DNA of 64,000 bases from Clostridium thailandense (lineage in GTDB: Bacteria; Bacillota; Clostridia; Clostridiales; Clostridiaceae): the NCBI RefSeq assembly GCF_019207025.1, contig NZ_JAEEGC010000035.1, positions 16,772 through 80,771 on the forward strand, given 5' to 3'. The notes beneath the pieces were generated by a model. It worked only from the letters and a program-made list of their open reading frames with translations, made no database searches and had not been told where the DNA came from. Positions 51,949-60,594 of this stretch are shown one piece after another (the first letter of the stretch is position 1; each line of letters opens with the position of its first letter). A program made the translations under genes and the position numbers.

Positions 51949-52731
51949 TTAATGATTAGGTTCAAAGCTGTATTTTTTAAATATATCTTTAGCTTCATCT
52001 GAATTTAGGTATTCTAAAAACTTTTTAGCTTCTTCTTTATTTTTGCTAGAGGATAAAACAGCTTCTGGATATACTATAGGGCTATGTAAGCTTTCATCAA
52101 AGGTTTGAGCTATAAAACAATTTTTTAAGTTTACAGTATCAGACTTGTAAACTATACCTGCGGCAGCCTCACCTTTTTCTACATAAGTAGCAACTTGAGT
52201 TACATCTTTTCCGTATACTATTTTTGGATTAATTTTATCCCAAATGTTTAATTTAGTAAGAGAATCCTTAGCATATTGTCCTGCAGGAACAGAAGCAGGT
52301 TCTCCCACAGCTATTTTCACATTATTATTTAATACATCATTAATTGTTTTAATTTTGTCTTTAGAATCATTGGAAACTATTAAAACAAGTTGATTCTTTA
52401 ATAAATCATTTTTAGTATCTTTATCTATTAAATTTTTACTAACTAAGTCATTCATTTGTTTTGCACCTGCTGAAATGAAAACATCAACAGAGGCACCTTG
52501 TTCAATTTGTTTTTGTAGTGTTCCAGAAGAAGCAAAATTATAGGTTAACTTTGTACCATTTTTTTGTTCATACTTAGATTTAATTTCGGTTAAAGCATCT
52601 TTTAAGCTAGCAGCTGCGGAAATAGTAATGTTTTTTTCAGTAGTTTTTGTGTTTTCGGCTGGTTTTTGTCCACAACTTGTAAAAGAAAATAATGTAAAAA
52701 CTGCTAAAGCTGAAATTAGAATTTTTTTCAA
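51949..52731 (-). CDS. modA: Molybdate ABC transporter, substrate-binding lipoprotein
   Basis: The 260-residue protein has a lipoprotein signal peptide (TLFSFTSCG; lipid Cys20) and the ModA fold. The oxyanion-binding segments are recognisable: SAAASLKDAL, FASSGTLQKQIEQGA (Ser contacts), AVGEPASVPAGQYAK and GIVYKSD. It captures molybdate (or tungstate) outside the cell for the ModBC importer. Unusually, it is the last gene of the cluster, separated by about 200 bp from modC, so it may have an extra promoter. RBS AAGGGGGA. Confidence 0.93.
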   Translation of the reverse strand: MKKILISALAVFTLFSFTSCGQKPAENTKTTEKNITISAAASLKDALTEIKSKYEQKNGTKLTYNFASSGTLQKQIEQGASVDVFISAGAKQMNDLVSKNLIDKDTKNDLLKNQLVLIVSNDSKDKIKTINDVLNNNVKIAVGEPASVPAGQYAKDSLTKLNIWDKINPKIVYGKDVTQVATYVEKGEAAAGIVYKSDTVNLKNCFIAQTFDESLHSPIVYPEAVLSSSKNKEEAKKFLEYLNSDEAKDIFKKYSFEPNH

Positions 52732-52929
52732 TGTAAATTCCCCCTTAAATTAATAATTTTTAAGATTTAAAAATTTAACTTGATTATAGAATTTTATAAG
52801 TATTCAATAGAAAACTATCTCATGTGTATGAGTGTATTTCTAAAAGTGGTTGAAGATATTATTCGGCATACTAAGAGTTAATGGTATCTTCAGAAGAACA
52901 AATTAAGCCCTAGAAACAGAATTTTTTAT

Positions 52930-53595
52930 TTACATAATAAAATTATTCAATGGAGTGTCTGAATTTAAAATACTACCAGACTGTATATTTATTATTCTAT
53001 CTCCTAATAGTCGAGCTTCTTCTGGATTATGAGTAACTAATATAATATCGATTTTCCATAGCTTTTTTAGCTGAAGAAACTCTTTATATACTATATTTTT
53101 TGTATTTACATCTAACGCTGAAAAAGGTTCGTCTAAAAGCAAAATATCAGGTTTTATTGCCAAAGCTCTTGCTAGGGCTACACGCTGTTTTTCACCGCCA
53201 GATATTTGGTTAGGGTATCTATCGCCAAGATGACAAATTTTAAATACATTCATAAGATAGTCGACATAGTCTGAATCTTTTAATTTTTTACATTTAATTC
53301 CAAAGAAGATATTTTCTTTTATATTCATATTAGGAAATAAAGCATAGTTTTGAAACACATACCCTACATTTCTGTCTTTAATTTTTATATCTATATTATT
53401 TTCAGATGAAAATATAGATTTATTATTTATCATTATATCACCTTTATCTGGTGACTTTATTCCAGATATGCAATCTAAAATTGTTGTCTTACCCGAACCA
53501 GAGGGACCCTGAATAACAAGGGTTTCCTTATCAATCGAAAAATCAATACTTAAATTAAAATAATGCATTTTTTTAAATATTTTAATATCAACCAT
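52930..53595 (-). CDS. modC: Molybdate ABC transporter, ATP-binding protein (short form)
   Basis: This 221-residue ABC ATPase has Walker A GPSGSGKTT, Q-loop VFQNYALFPNMN, signature SGGEKQRVALARAL and Walker B ILLLDEPFSALD. Typical ModC is about 350 residues with a C-terminal MOP domain that senses molybdate; that domain is absent here, so transport would lack its usual trans-inhibition. It lies 14 bp after modB. The ~198-bp stretch before modA contains no gene. Confidence 0.88.
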   Translation of the reverse strand: MVDIKIFKKMHYFNLSIDFSIDKETLVIQGPSGSGKTTILDCISGIKSPDKGDIMINNKSIFSSENNIDIKIKDRNVGYVFQNYALFPNMNIKENIFFGIKCKKLKDSDYVDYLMNVFKICHLGDRYPNQISGGEKQRVALARALAIKPDILLLDEPFSALDVNTKNIVYKEFLQLKKLWKIDIILVTHNPEEARLLGDRIINIQSGSILNSDTPLNNFIM

Positions 53596-53609
53596 TTTTT
53601 TCCCCCTAG

Positions 53610-54272
53610 CTAATTATCATTTTGTTTCTTCATCCACATATTTAAACTATAGATCAGAGTAAAACTAAATACTAATACAATAGCAAAAAGTATATTTGCG
53701 GTTTTATTATCTCCACCTTCTACTGCAAAATATATGGCTAATGGAATAGTTTGAGTTTTACCAGGAATATTACCAGCTATCATAAGAGTGGCCCCAAATT
53801 CTCCTAAAGCTCTTGCAAAAGAAAGAACTATTCCACTTAATACTCCAGGCCAAGAAAGTGGGAGAGTAATTCTAAAAAAAATTCTTATTTCACTAGCACC
53901 TAGTGTCCTTGCTGTGTTTTCATAAGTTTTATCAATATTAAGAAATGCAGCTTTGCAACTTTGATACATTAAAGGTAGTGAAACTATGAATGAAGCAATA
54001 CAGGCAGCTCCGAGAGTAAATATCAAACTAATGTCAAAAAATTTATATAGGAAACCACCTAAAAAGCTACGTTTACCCAATAAAATTAACAGGCCATATC
54101 CTGTTACAGAAGGTGGAAGCACCATTGGCAAAATTATCATGGCTTCTAATATATTTTTGCCTTTAAAATTATATTTTGTAATGAATCTTGCTAAGGCAAT
54201 TCCAATTATTAATGTAAAAATTGTAGAAATAAATGAAACTTTTAAAGATATAATTATAGGGCTTAATATCAT
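53610..54272 (-). CDS. modB: Molybdate ABC transporter, permease
   Basis: This 220-residue, five- to six-helix permease has the EAA loop ARTLGASEIRIFFRITLPLS, the ATPase contact, and the ModB-typical PPSVTGYGLLILLG. It forms the membrane channel of the molybdate importer with ModC and ModA. It starts the operon, with a likely promoter at 54363-54391. Molybdenum demand fits formate dehydrogenase or similar enzymes, though none is encoded in this window. Confidence 0.93.
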   Translation of the reverse strand: MILSPIIISLKVSFISTIFTLIIGIALARFITKYNFKGKNILEAMIILPMVLPPSVTGYGLLILLGKRSFLGGFLYKFFDISLIFTLGAACIASFIVSLPLMYQSCKAAFLNIDKTYENTARTLGASEIRIFFRITLPLSWPGVLSGIVLSFARALGEFGATLMIAGNIPGKTQTIPLAIYFAVEGGDNKTANILFAIVLVFSFTLIYSLNMWMKKQNDN

Positions 54273-54606
54273 GTAAATTACCTACTTCTGTATAAATTTG
54301 TTTTTAACACAATATAAGACAAGCTTATACGTTTAGTTTAACTTAATATATATCTTGTGTAAATAATACCTTAATTATAAAAAACGTTCAAAAAATGCTC
54401 GGTGTTCAAAAATGAAACAATAACTTGAATAAGTTCAGTCTTATGATTGAGTTAATTATTAGAATTAAAAAAATAGAAACATACTGCGTATAGTATGGGT
54501 AGAATAATCAGAAAAGGTTCTAGTAAATAGAACTTTGTTATCAGAAGGTAAATCCAGAGTAAGTTAAAGAAAATACAAGGAGAGAGTAAGATATTTAAGA
54601 TATAAA
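54273..54606. other. Intergenic region upstream of modB
   Basis: AT-rich and without genes. A minus-strand promoter (TTGAAC, 17 bp, TATTAT; 54391-54363) sits about 90 bp before modB. No molybdenum-cofactor riboswitch fold or ModE-type site is apparent. Confidence 0.45.
54363..54391 (-). promoter_or_regulatory. Probable modB promoter
   Basis: TTGAAC and TATTAT with a 17-bp spacer on the minus strand. Confidence 0.5.
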
Positions 54607-54657
54607 TTTTCTATAGAGAATAAAACAAGAAAGACAAGTTTTATTCTCTATAGAAAA
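54607..54657 (-). terminator. Terminator of the soluble chemoreceptor gene
   Basis: TTTTCTATAGAGAATAAAAC and its exact complement form a perfect 20-bp stem with an 11-base loop, starting 10 bp past the stop codon. Confidence 0.85.
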
Positions 54658-54666
54658 CTAATATCT

Positions 54667-55497
54667 TTATTCTGCCATATCCTTCAATTTTATTGCCAGT
54701 GAAGTTAAGTTGTGTAATGCAGCGTCCATTTGTTGAATTTTTGATAACTGATCTTTGAAGGTATCTGTGGTTGAATTAATGCTTTCATCAATACTATTCA
54801 CCGAAGTTTCGATTTTAGTAAGAGTATTATTTATTTCGTTGATAGATTTACTACTAGAATTAGAAAGCTTTCGTATTTCATTTGCTACCACAGAGAAACC
54901 TCGACCATGTTCACCTGCCCTAGACGCTTCGATTGCAGCATTTAATCCCAAAAGGTTTGTTTGAGATGCTACATTTCTTACAAAGCTTAATACCTCATCT
55001 GTATTTTTAGCATTGTTTGCAGCCTCGCGAACTTCAGATAATATTTTATCATTTGAGTCCACAGCTTTTTCAATTCCAGAAGAAATTAATGAAGATATTT
55101 TAGCTATTTCCTCTAAGGAGTCAGACAAAGTTTTAGATAAACTTAATATTTCGTGATATCTCTTCAGATTCTTTACCAGAACAATACTACCTATAATTTT
55201 TTCCTTTTCATCTTTAACAGGAATGCCTACAGCTTTAATTTCCACTCCAAAAACTTCTTTTGGAACATTTAGAGTAACTGGTTTTCTAGCTTTAATACAT
55301 TCATAAGCAGCACCACCAGGTCTTAGTATATCACCAGATTTTGCATTCATATTTATATTTTTGCTGTTTACTACCTTAATAAAACGGTCAGTTGTTGACA
55401 TAGTAAAAGCTATTTCATCTTCAAAAAAGTATTGCATATAAGGCATTAATTCATTAAAGGCCTGTTGTAGCTTGTTTTCAATTAAAAGATTGTCCAT
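54667..55497 (-). CDS. Soluble chemoreceptor-like signalling protein (YfmS-like)
   Basis: The 276 residues have no membrane helix. The N-terminal half (about 10-110) is a small sensor-like domain with [15 protein letters not shown] and [15 protein letters not shown]. The C-terminal half is a methyl-accepting signalling hairpin with the tip [20 protein letters not shown]. Size and layout match cytoplasmic receptors such as B. subtilis YfmS. The ligand is unknown. The methylation helices are short, so adaptation may be limited. ATG follows AGGAGGAT; it is a single-gene unit with a very strong terminator. Confidence 0.88.
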   Translation of the reverse strand: MDNLLIENKLQQAFNELMPYMQYFFEDEIAFTMSTTDRFIKVVNSKNINMNAKSGDILRPGGAAYECIKARKPVTLNVPKEVFGVEIKAVGIPVKDEKEKIIGSIVLVKNLKRYHEILSLSKTLSDSLEEIAKISSLISSGIEKAVDSNDKILSEVREAANNAKNTDEVLSFVRNVASQTNLLGLNAAIEASRAGEHGRGFSVVANEIRKLSNSSSKSINEINNTLTKIETSVNSIDESINSTTDTFKDQLSKIQQMDAALHNLTSLAIKLKDMAE

Positions 55498-55752
55498 CTT
55501 TATCCTCCTAATATGTTAAAAATTATAATTAAAATAATAAATTTTATAGAACTAAACATATGTATTGTATAATTATATAATATCATAATATTGATGATAT
55601 TTTAAAAAATAATTTAAAAATATGGTAACAATTATTACTAATCATAAATATACTATAACTATAAAAAGCTTATGAAGAAATTATATTAAGTATAATACTT
55701 AAGAGAAAGTTATATTAAATTTTATACTAAAAGAAGATAAGGAGGGTTCTTT

Positions 55753-55884
55753 ATGGGACACAGACATGGAGGATGTTGCGATATATTCAGAGGATGTGGA
55801 TGCGGCGGATTCGGAGGAAATAGTATAATTTGGATAATAATATTATTATGCTTCTGTGGAGGCGGAAGAGGAAGAGGCTGCTAA
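55753..55884 (+). CDS. Gly/Cys-rich microprotein with hydrophobic segment (43 aa)
   Basis: ATG 55753 lies behind AAGGAGGG. The product begins MGHRHGGCCDIFRGCGCGG, continues with a hydrophobic stretch IIWIIILLCF and ends in a Gly/Arg/Cys tail. A strong terminator follows 22 bp on, so it is a complete transcription unit in the 449-bp gap 55498-55946. It shares layout with the 46-aa microprotein at 12647. Similar His/Gly/Cys-rich small proteins occur in clostridia, sometimes linked to spores, but no function is known to me. Confidence 0.7.
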   Translation: MGHRHGGCCDIFRGCGCGGFGGNSIIWIIILLCFCGGGRGRGC

Positions 55885-55906
55885 AATATATTAAATATAA
55901 ATATTT

Positions 55907-55932
55907 GGGAAACGAAAAATTCGTTTCCCTTT
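55907..55932. terminator. Terminator between the microprotein gene and hutG
   Basis: GGGAAACGAA and TTCGTTTCCC form a perfect 10-bp stem with a short A-loop and T-run. It can serve both convergent genes. Confidence 0.85.
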
Positions 55933-55946
55933 CTGAGTTTGTAAAA

Positions 55947-56966
55947 TTAATATTCATCACATAAATTATGGACTTGAGCTATTGTGTTAACTACGGAAAA
56001 AATTATAATTGAGGCAAGATTGGCTGTAGTATTATCTTGATCAAATCTTGGGGAAACTTCAGCTATATCGAAGCTTATTACTTTGTTAGATCTCATAATG
56101 TATTTCAAAAATTTCAACACACTTTCGGGATCTAAACCTAAAGGTTGTGCAGCACTTACACCAGGTGCAAAGGAGGATGAAAATACATCAGAACATATGG
56201 TTATATAAATACGATCTTGAAGTTTTATGAATCTTTCTAATTTTTCTAAGGTGTCCCAGCTGTCATGGTCTACTATGTCTTTTGCTAAAACATAATCAAC
56301 ACCAAGTTTATTTGCAGTTTTAAATAAATCAACTGTGTTACAGTGCTTTTGAACTCCAAGGCATAAATAAGAATATTTTAAATCGCGATTCTTACATATA
56401 TCAGATATTTGTCTAAACATTGTTCCTGAACTTCCTCCATTTGGATAAGGCCTGAGATCAAAATGTGCATCAAAATTTATTATACCAATATTAGGTCTAG
56501 AGGTATTTTGAGACAAATGATTTAGGACACCATTATAATTTCCCAAAGTAGTTTCATGGCCTCCTCCTAAAATTATTGGGAAAAGCTTTAGATTCAATAT
56601 CTTTTTAACTGCCTTTGAGAGCAAAGCTTGAGCTTCTTCTAGAGTTATATTTTCACAATATATGTTTCCAGCATCAAAAAGCTCAACTTCTTTTGTGAAA
56701 ACACATGGCAAATTAGATAACTCTTTTCTGATGCCTTGCGGACCATTAGCAGCTCCAATTCTGCCTCTATTACGTTTTACACCTTCATCACAGCAGAATC
56801 CAATAAAAGCAAAACCGAGTTTTACATTAGCAAGATGGGGATTATTTTCTCTTAAATCGAGAGGTTTTACCCATTGATGCCATCTGAAAGCGTCAAAATT
56901 ACTTTCACTATCAGTTCTTCCCTGCCAAAGAGATTTATCCATAGGCTTATAGTTTGTGTTAAACAT
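55947..56966 (-). CDS. hutG: Formimidoylglutamase (arginase/agmatinase family)
   Basis: This 339-residue ureohydrolase-fold enzyme has Mn ligands in GGGHE, in NFDAHFD and in CSDVFSSSFAPGVSA. The N-terminal WQGRTD and GFCCDEGVKRNRGR segments fit formimidoylglutamase. It splits N-formimidoyl-glutamate to glutamate and formamide, the last step of histidine breakdown. Agmatinase-like activity cannot be excluded. No hutH, hutU or hutI is adjacent. RBS AGGAGGAC precedes ATG. Confidence 0.85.
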   Translation of the reverse strand: MFNTNYKPMDKSLWQGRTDSESNFDAFRWHQWVKPLDLRENNPHLANVKLGFAFIGFCCDEGVKRNRGRIGAANGPQGIRKELSNLPCVFTKEVELFDAGNIYCENITLEEAQALLSKAVKKILNLKLFPIILGGGHETTLGNYNGVLNHLSQNTSRPNIGIINFDAHFDLRPYPNGGSSGTMFRQISDICKNRDLKYSYLCLGVQKHCNTVDLFKTANKLGVDYVLAKDIVDHDSWDTLEKLERFIKLQDRIYITICSDVFSSSFAPGVSAAQPLGLDPESVLKFLKYIMRSNKVISFDIAEVSPRFDQDNTTANLASIIIFSVVNTIAQVHNLCDEY

Positions 56967-57052
56967 TTTGTCCTCCTAAATTAACTTTGAGACTTAAAAC
57001 TTAATACATAGTTTGTCCCTTCGTACTTTATTGTAATTATATCAAAAATAGT

Positions 57053-57541
57053 TTAGCTTTTGAATATATCTTTTTTCCATGAGTTATAGAATGGAAGCAG
57101 TCTATTAAACAAGAAATCCAGTACGTCAAGAGAATTGTGATCTTGTGCGGAAGCTTGTGTTTCTTTAAGCACATCTAATTCTAATTGTAAAGTACCCATT
57201 AAATATTTGAATTCTAAAAAATTTATATTTATTATAATTGGATCATTATAAGAGCTATTTGTTAAAAAGTAAATTATATCCTGTAATTTGTCATTAAAAT
57301 CTTTTAAGTAAGTAAGCTTCTCAAAATCATCCTCAGTAGCAGTTATAAGCTTTTCATTAATTAGTATTTGTTTATAAACACAATTAAGAATCATGTCAAT
57401 TTCATCCAAATTAATTTCTAGTTCTTTTCTAATATACATTAAATCATTTTCAGGAAAAATATCTATAGAAAAACTTTGAGTATGTAAATTTTCTGTATTA
57501 ATTTTTTTGCTGAATTTTTTAAATTCAATTATCTTGCCCAT
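57053..57541 (-). CDS. Hypothetical protein (162 aa)
   Basis: I do not recognise this family. The protein is acidic, rich in Leu, Ile, Asn and Asp, predicted mostly helical, with no signal peptide, membrane helix or Cys pair. ATG is preceded by AAGGAGTA on the minus strand, and codon use matches the neighbours, so it is probably real. It lies 86 bp before hutG on the same strand and may be co-transcribed with it; no function can be inferred. Confidence 0.65.
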   Translation of the reverse strand: MGKIIEFKKFSKKINTENLHTQSFSIDIFPENDLMYIRKELEINLDEIDMILNCVYKQILINEKLITATEDDFEKLTYLKDFNDKLQDIIYFLTNSSYNDPIIININFLEFKYLMGTLQLELDVLKETQASAQDHNSLDVLDFLFNRLLPFYNSWKKDIFKS

Positions 57542-57855
57542 AAGTTTACTCCTTATTATTTAATATTATATATCAATATAGACTTTATATTTTATATAGT
57601 AGTATGTGTTTCTTACATTAAATTATAACATATATTCAAGTTTAATATTTAAACATAGTTTGTTATTTGTGTTTAAATATTAAACGAAAGAGTAAATTTA
57701 TTTATCTGATAGGTCTTCGCTTAAAAATAACTTATTCTATTAAATAAGGAATTCTATAGTGAATTTTTGCTTATTAATAAATATGAACTTGATATTGGCA
57801 TAGATATTGCTATATGTAAAAGTGGAATAATTTTAATTATACAGGGTGATTAGAG
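57542..57855. other. Divergent region upstream of the symporter-kor operon
   Basis: 314 bp between a minus-strand hypothetical gene and the symporter. It contains the inverted repeat at 57640-57685 and presumably both promoters. Nothing else stands out. Confidence 0.45.
57640..57685. promoter_or_regulatory. Inverted repeat, candidate operator
   Basis: GTTTAATATTTAAAC (57640-57654) and GTTTAAATATTAAAC (57671-57685) are exact reverse complements separated by 16 bp, and each is itself nearly palindromic. The spacing suggests a dimer-of-dimers operator controlling the symporter-kor operon. Confidence 0.5.
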
Positions 57856-59256
57856 ATGATTACACCAATACATTGTTTTAGTACACTTATAACGCTTCTT
57901 ATAGTATCTTATTTAGGGTTTGTTTCTAGTAAAAATGTAAAATCATCAAAAGATTTTGCAGTGGGAAATAGACAGTTAAGTAAAGAAAAAGTGGCAGGAA
58001 GTCTTATAGCTACTATTGTAGGAGGGGCTTCTACTATAGGAACCTCAGAACTGGCATTTCAACAGGGAGTTAATGCTATGTGGTTTACCTTAGGCTCCAG
58101 TATTGCTTGCATATTTCTTGGAGCCTTATTAGCAGGACCTTTAAGACGAGCGGAAGTTGACACTATTCCGCAATTTTTAAGTAGAAGCTACGGAGTTTAT
58201 GCAGGTTTTGCCGCTAGTATATTTACATCTATCGCAATATTTATTCACATTACAGGACAGGTACTTTCCTCCACAGCCATACTTACATCTATGTTTCATG
58301 TAACAGTGAATATAGCAGTTGTTATAACAATGGTACTTATTATATCCTATATATTCTTTGGAGGTTTTTTAGGAACAAGCATAATAGGTATTGCAAAAAC
58401 TCTTTTATTATATTTGACCTTAGCGATTTCAGGAGTGATTACTTATAAATGCTTTCACGGGATACAAGGCTTTACTGCTGCATTTCCGCGGGAACCTTGG
58501 TTTGATTTGTTTAGTGGGGGAATAAGTGAAGGTTTGGCTATGGGCTTTTCCTTAGTGGTAGGTGTTGCATCAACACAAACTTATTTGCAGGCACTATTTG
58601 CTGGAAAGGATGAAAGGGAGTCAAGAAATGGCGCGTTTTTATCTGCACTATTGATTCCACCTATAGGTCTAATAAGCACTTTTATTGGAATGTATATGAA
58701 AACCTCAAATCCTAGTTTAACACCTAGTCAAGCATTGCCAACTTTTATATTAACTTATCTTAATCCGTGGATTGGAGGTATTGCTATAGCAGCACTTATT
58801 GTATCCGTTATTGGAACAGGAGCAGGGTTAACTCTTGGTATAAGTACTATGATTAATCGAGATATATATCTTAGATTTATAAATCCAAAGGCTGATGATA
58901 AAAAACAATTAATGGTTTTAAGGTTATCTGTATTTGCTCTTTGTGCTGTAGCTATGCTTATGGTATTTACAAATCTTAATACCTTAATATTAAAATGGAG
59001 TTTTTTATCTATGGCTCTTAGAGGAACTACAATATTCTTTCCACTAATAGCAGCTATTTATTATAAAGACAAGATTAATAAAATGGCAGGTTTAGTGTCG
59101 ATTATCGCTGCACCTGTAGCTGCAATTATATGGGAATTATTTGGCGTAAAAACCATAGATCCTTTGTATATAGGATTAGCTACCAGCATAATTTTCCTTT
59201 TACTACTTTCTATAATTCCACAAGAGGCTGCTGTAAAAAAGGGGGAGGTAAGATGA
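57856..59256 (+). CDS. Sodium:solute symporter (SSS family)
   Basis: This 466-residue protein has about 13 membrane helices and the SSS hallmarks: an N-terminal SSKNVKSSKDFAVGNRQLS loop, GSLIATIVGGASTIGTSELA (Na+ site region) and a GIAKTLLLYLTL helix. It imports an organic solute with Na+. Because its stop (TGA) overlaps the start of korD and a 2-oxoacid oxidoreductase with ptb-buk follows, the solute is likely an organic or amino acid degraded by that pathway. RBS GGGTG before ATG is modest. Confidence 0.88.
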   Translation: MITPIHCFSTLITLLIVSYLGFVSSKNVKSSKDFAVGNRQLSKEKVAGSLIATIVGGASTIGTSELAFQQGVNAMWFTLGSSIACIFLGALLAGPLRRAEVDTIPQFLSRSYGVYAGFAASIFTSIAIFIHITGQVLSSTAILTSMFHVTVNIAVVITMVLIISYIFFGGFLGTSIIGIAKTLLLYLTLAISGVITYKCFHGIQGFTAAFPREPWFDLFSGGISEGLAMGFSLVVGVASTQTYLQALFAGKDERESRNGAFLSALLIPPIGLISTFIGMYMKTSNPSLTPSQALPTFILTYLNPWIGGIAIAALIVSVIGTGAGLTLGISTMINRDIYLRFINPKADDKKQLMVLRLSVFALCAVAMLMVFTNLNTLILKWSFLSMALRGTTIFFPLIAAIYYKDKINKMAGLVSIIAAPVAAIIWELFGVKTIDPLYIGLATSIIFLLLLSIIPQEAAVKKGEVR

Positions 59257-59459
59257 TGAAGAAAATATTTATTAATCGGAATTTATGTAAAAAATGCGGT
59301 ATATGTATAGAGTTTTGCCCATCAAAGATATTTACTGAAAAAGTTGATAAAACTCCAATGCCTGAGTATGAAGAAAAGTGTATAGGTTGTAAGCTTTGTG
59401 AGCTAAGGTGTCCAGATTTTGCAATTAAGGTGGAGGTGAAAGAAAATGAGCTTAAATAA
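59256..59459 (+). CDS. korD: 2-oxoacid:ferredoxin oxidoreductase, delta (ferredoxin) subunit
   Basis: This 67-residue two-cluster ferredoxin has CKKCGICIEFCP and CIGCKLCELRCP, each closing a 4Fe-4S site. It passes electrons from the TPP subunits to free ferredoxin. GGAGG sits 7 bases before ATG 59256; another ATG at 59253 overlaps the symporter stop (ATGATGA), giving translational coupling. Its end overlaps korA by 14 bp. Confidence 0.9.
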   Translation: MKKIFINRNLCKKCGICIEFCPSKIFTEKVDKTPMPEYEEKCIGCKLCELRCPDFAIKVEVKENELK

Positions 59460-60594
59460 TGTAACAAAATTTGTTCAAGGAAATGAAGCCATTGTAGAAG
59501 GTGCCATAGCAGCAGGTGCTAGATTTTATGCTGGTTATCCTATAACTCCATCTACAGAGATAGCAGAATGTGCATCTATACGACTACCTCAGGAAGAGGG
59601 CATATATATACAGATGGAGGATGAGCTTGGAAGTATTGCAGCTGTAATTGGTGCCTCATTATCTGGAAAAAAGTCCTTTACTGCGACGAGTGGTCCAGGA
59701 CTTTCACTTATGGCTGAAAATTTAGGTGTAGCAATTATGGGAGAAGTACCTTGCGTTCTAGTAGATGTTCAACGATCAGGTCCTAGTACTGGTTTGGCTA
59801 CAAAACCTGCTCAAGGTGATGTAATGCAAAGTAGATGGGGAACACATGGAGATCATGGGATAATAGTTTTGTCACCTTCCTCTGTGCAGGATTGTTTTGA
59901 TATTACTATTGAGGCCTTTAACTTAGCGGAAAGATATAGAACTCCAGTTATTATTTTAGCAGATGCAATAATAGGACATTTAAAGGAAAAAGCTGTTTTT
60001 AGAGAATTGGAAGCTTGTGAAATAGTAAACCGTAAAAAACCAGAAGGGAGTATTAAAGACTATAAACCTTTTGATTTTGGAGAAGATGACGTTGCACCTT
60101 TAGCTAATTATGGTAGTGAATATATACTTAGAATTTCAGGATCCACCCATGATGAAAAAGGTTTTCCAAACAGTAGTCCTGCTAATGCTGACAAGTTTAT
60201 AAGACATTATACTGATAAAATAGAAAAAAATAAAAAGAATATCATAATTACCAGAAAATATAATTTAGAAGATGCAGAATATATAATAATAGCCTTTGGT
60301 GCTTCTGCAAGATCTGCACTTGAAGCTGTGGAAATAGCAAGGAATAAAGGAATGAAGGTAGGGTTGTTGCAGCTTATTACAATATGGCCTTTTGCAAAGG
60401 AGGAAGTCTTAGAGATATGCTGCAGGGCAAAAGCAGTCATTGTTCCTGAGATGAACTTAGGACAAATTATAGGAGAAGTTAAAAAGGAAAATAGGTTTGG
60501 AATTCCAATTGTAGGTGTAAATAAAGTTAACAGTGAAATGATTACTCCTTATGAGATACTAGAGAAAATAGAGGAGGTAGCAAAATGTCTATAA
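59446..60594 (+). CDS. korA: 2-oxoacid:ferredoxin oxidoreductase, alpha subunit
   Basis: This 382-residue subunit carries the TPP-pyrimidine (Pyr) fold, with GNEAIVEGAIAAGARFYAGY at the start, YPITPSTEIAE and the QMEDELGSIAAVIGAS glutamate that activates TPP. The sequence fits the 2-oxoglutarate (Kor) or branched-chain (Vor) subfamily; the exact substrate cannot be decided. With KorB, KorC and KorD it converts a 2-oxoacid and CoA to acyl-CoA, CO2 and reduced ferredoxin. It overlaps korD and korB, as expected for tight coupling. Confidence 0.9.
   Translation: MSLNNVTKFVQGNEAIVEGAIAAGARFYAGYPITPSTEIAECASIRLPQEEGIYIQMEDELGSIAAVIGASLSGKKSFTATSGPGLSLMAENLGVAIMGEVPCVLVDVQRSGPSTGLATKPAQGDVMQSRWGTHGDHGIIVLSPSSVQDCFDITIEAFNLAERYRTPVIILADAIIGHLKEKAVFRELEACEIVNRKKPEGSIKDYKPFDFGEDDVAPLANYGSEYILRISGSTHDEKGFPNSSPANADKFIRHYTDKIEKNKKNIIITRKYNLEDAEYIIIAFGASARSALEAVEIARNKGMKVGLLQLITIWPFAKEEVLEICCRAKAVIVPEMNLGQIIGEVKKENRFGIPIVGVNKVNSEMITPYEILEKIEEVAKCL

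Noticed and set aside
59130..59252. N-terminal extension of the KorD ferredoxin
   Set aside because: The extra 42 residues are the out-of-frame symporter end; the ribosome site points to ATG 59256.
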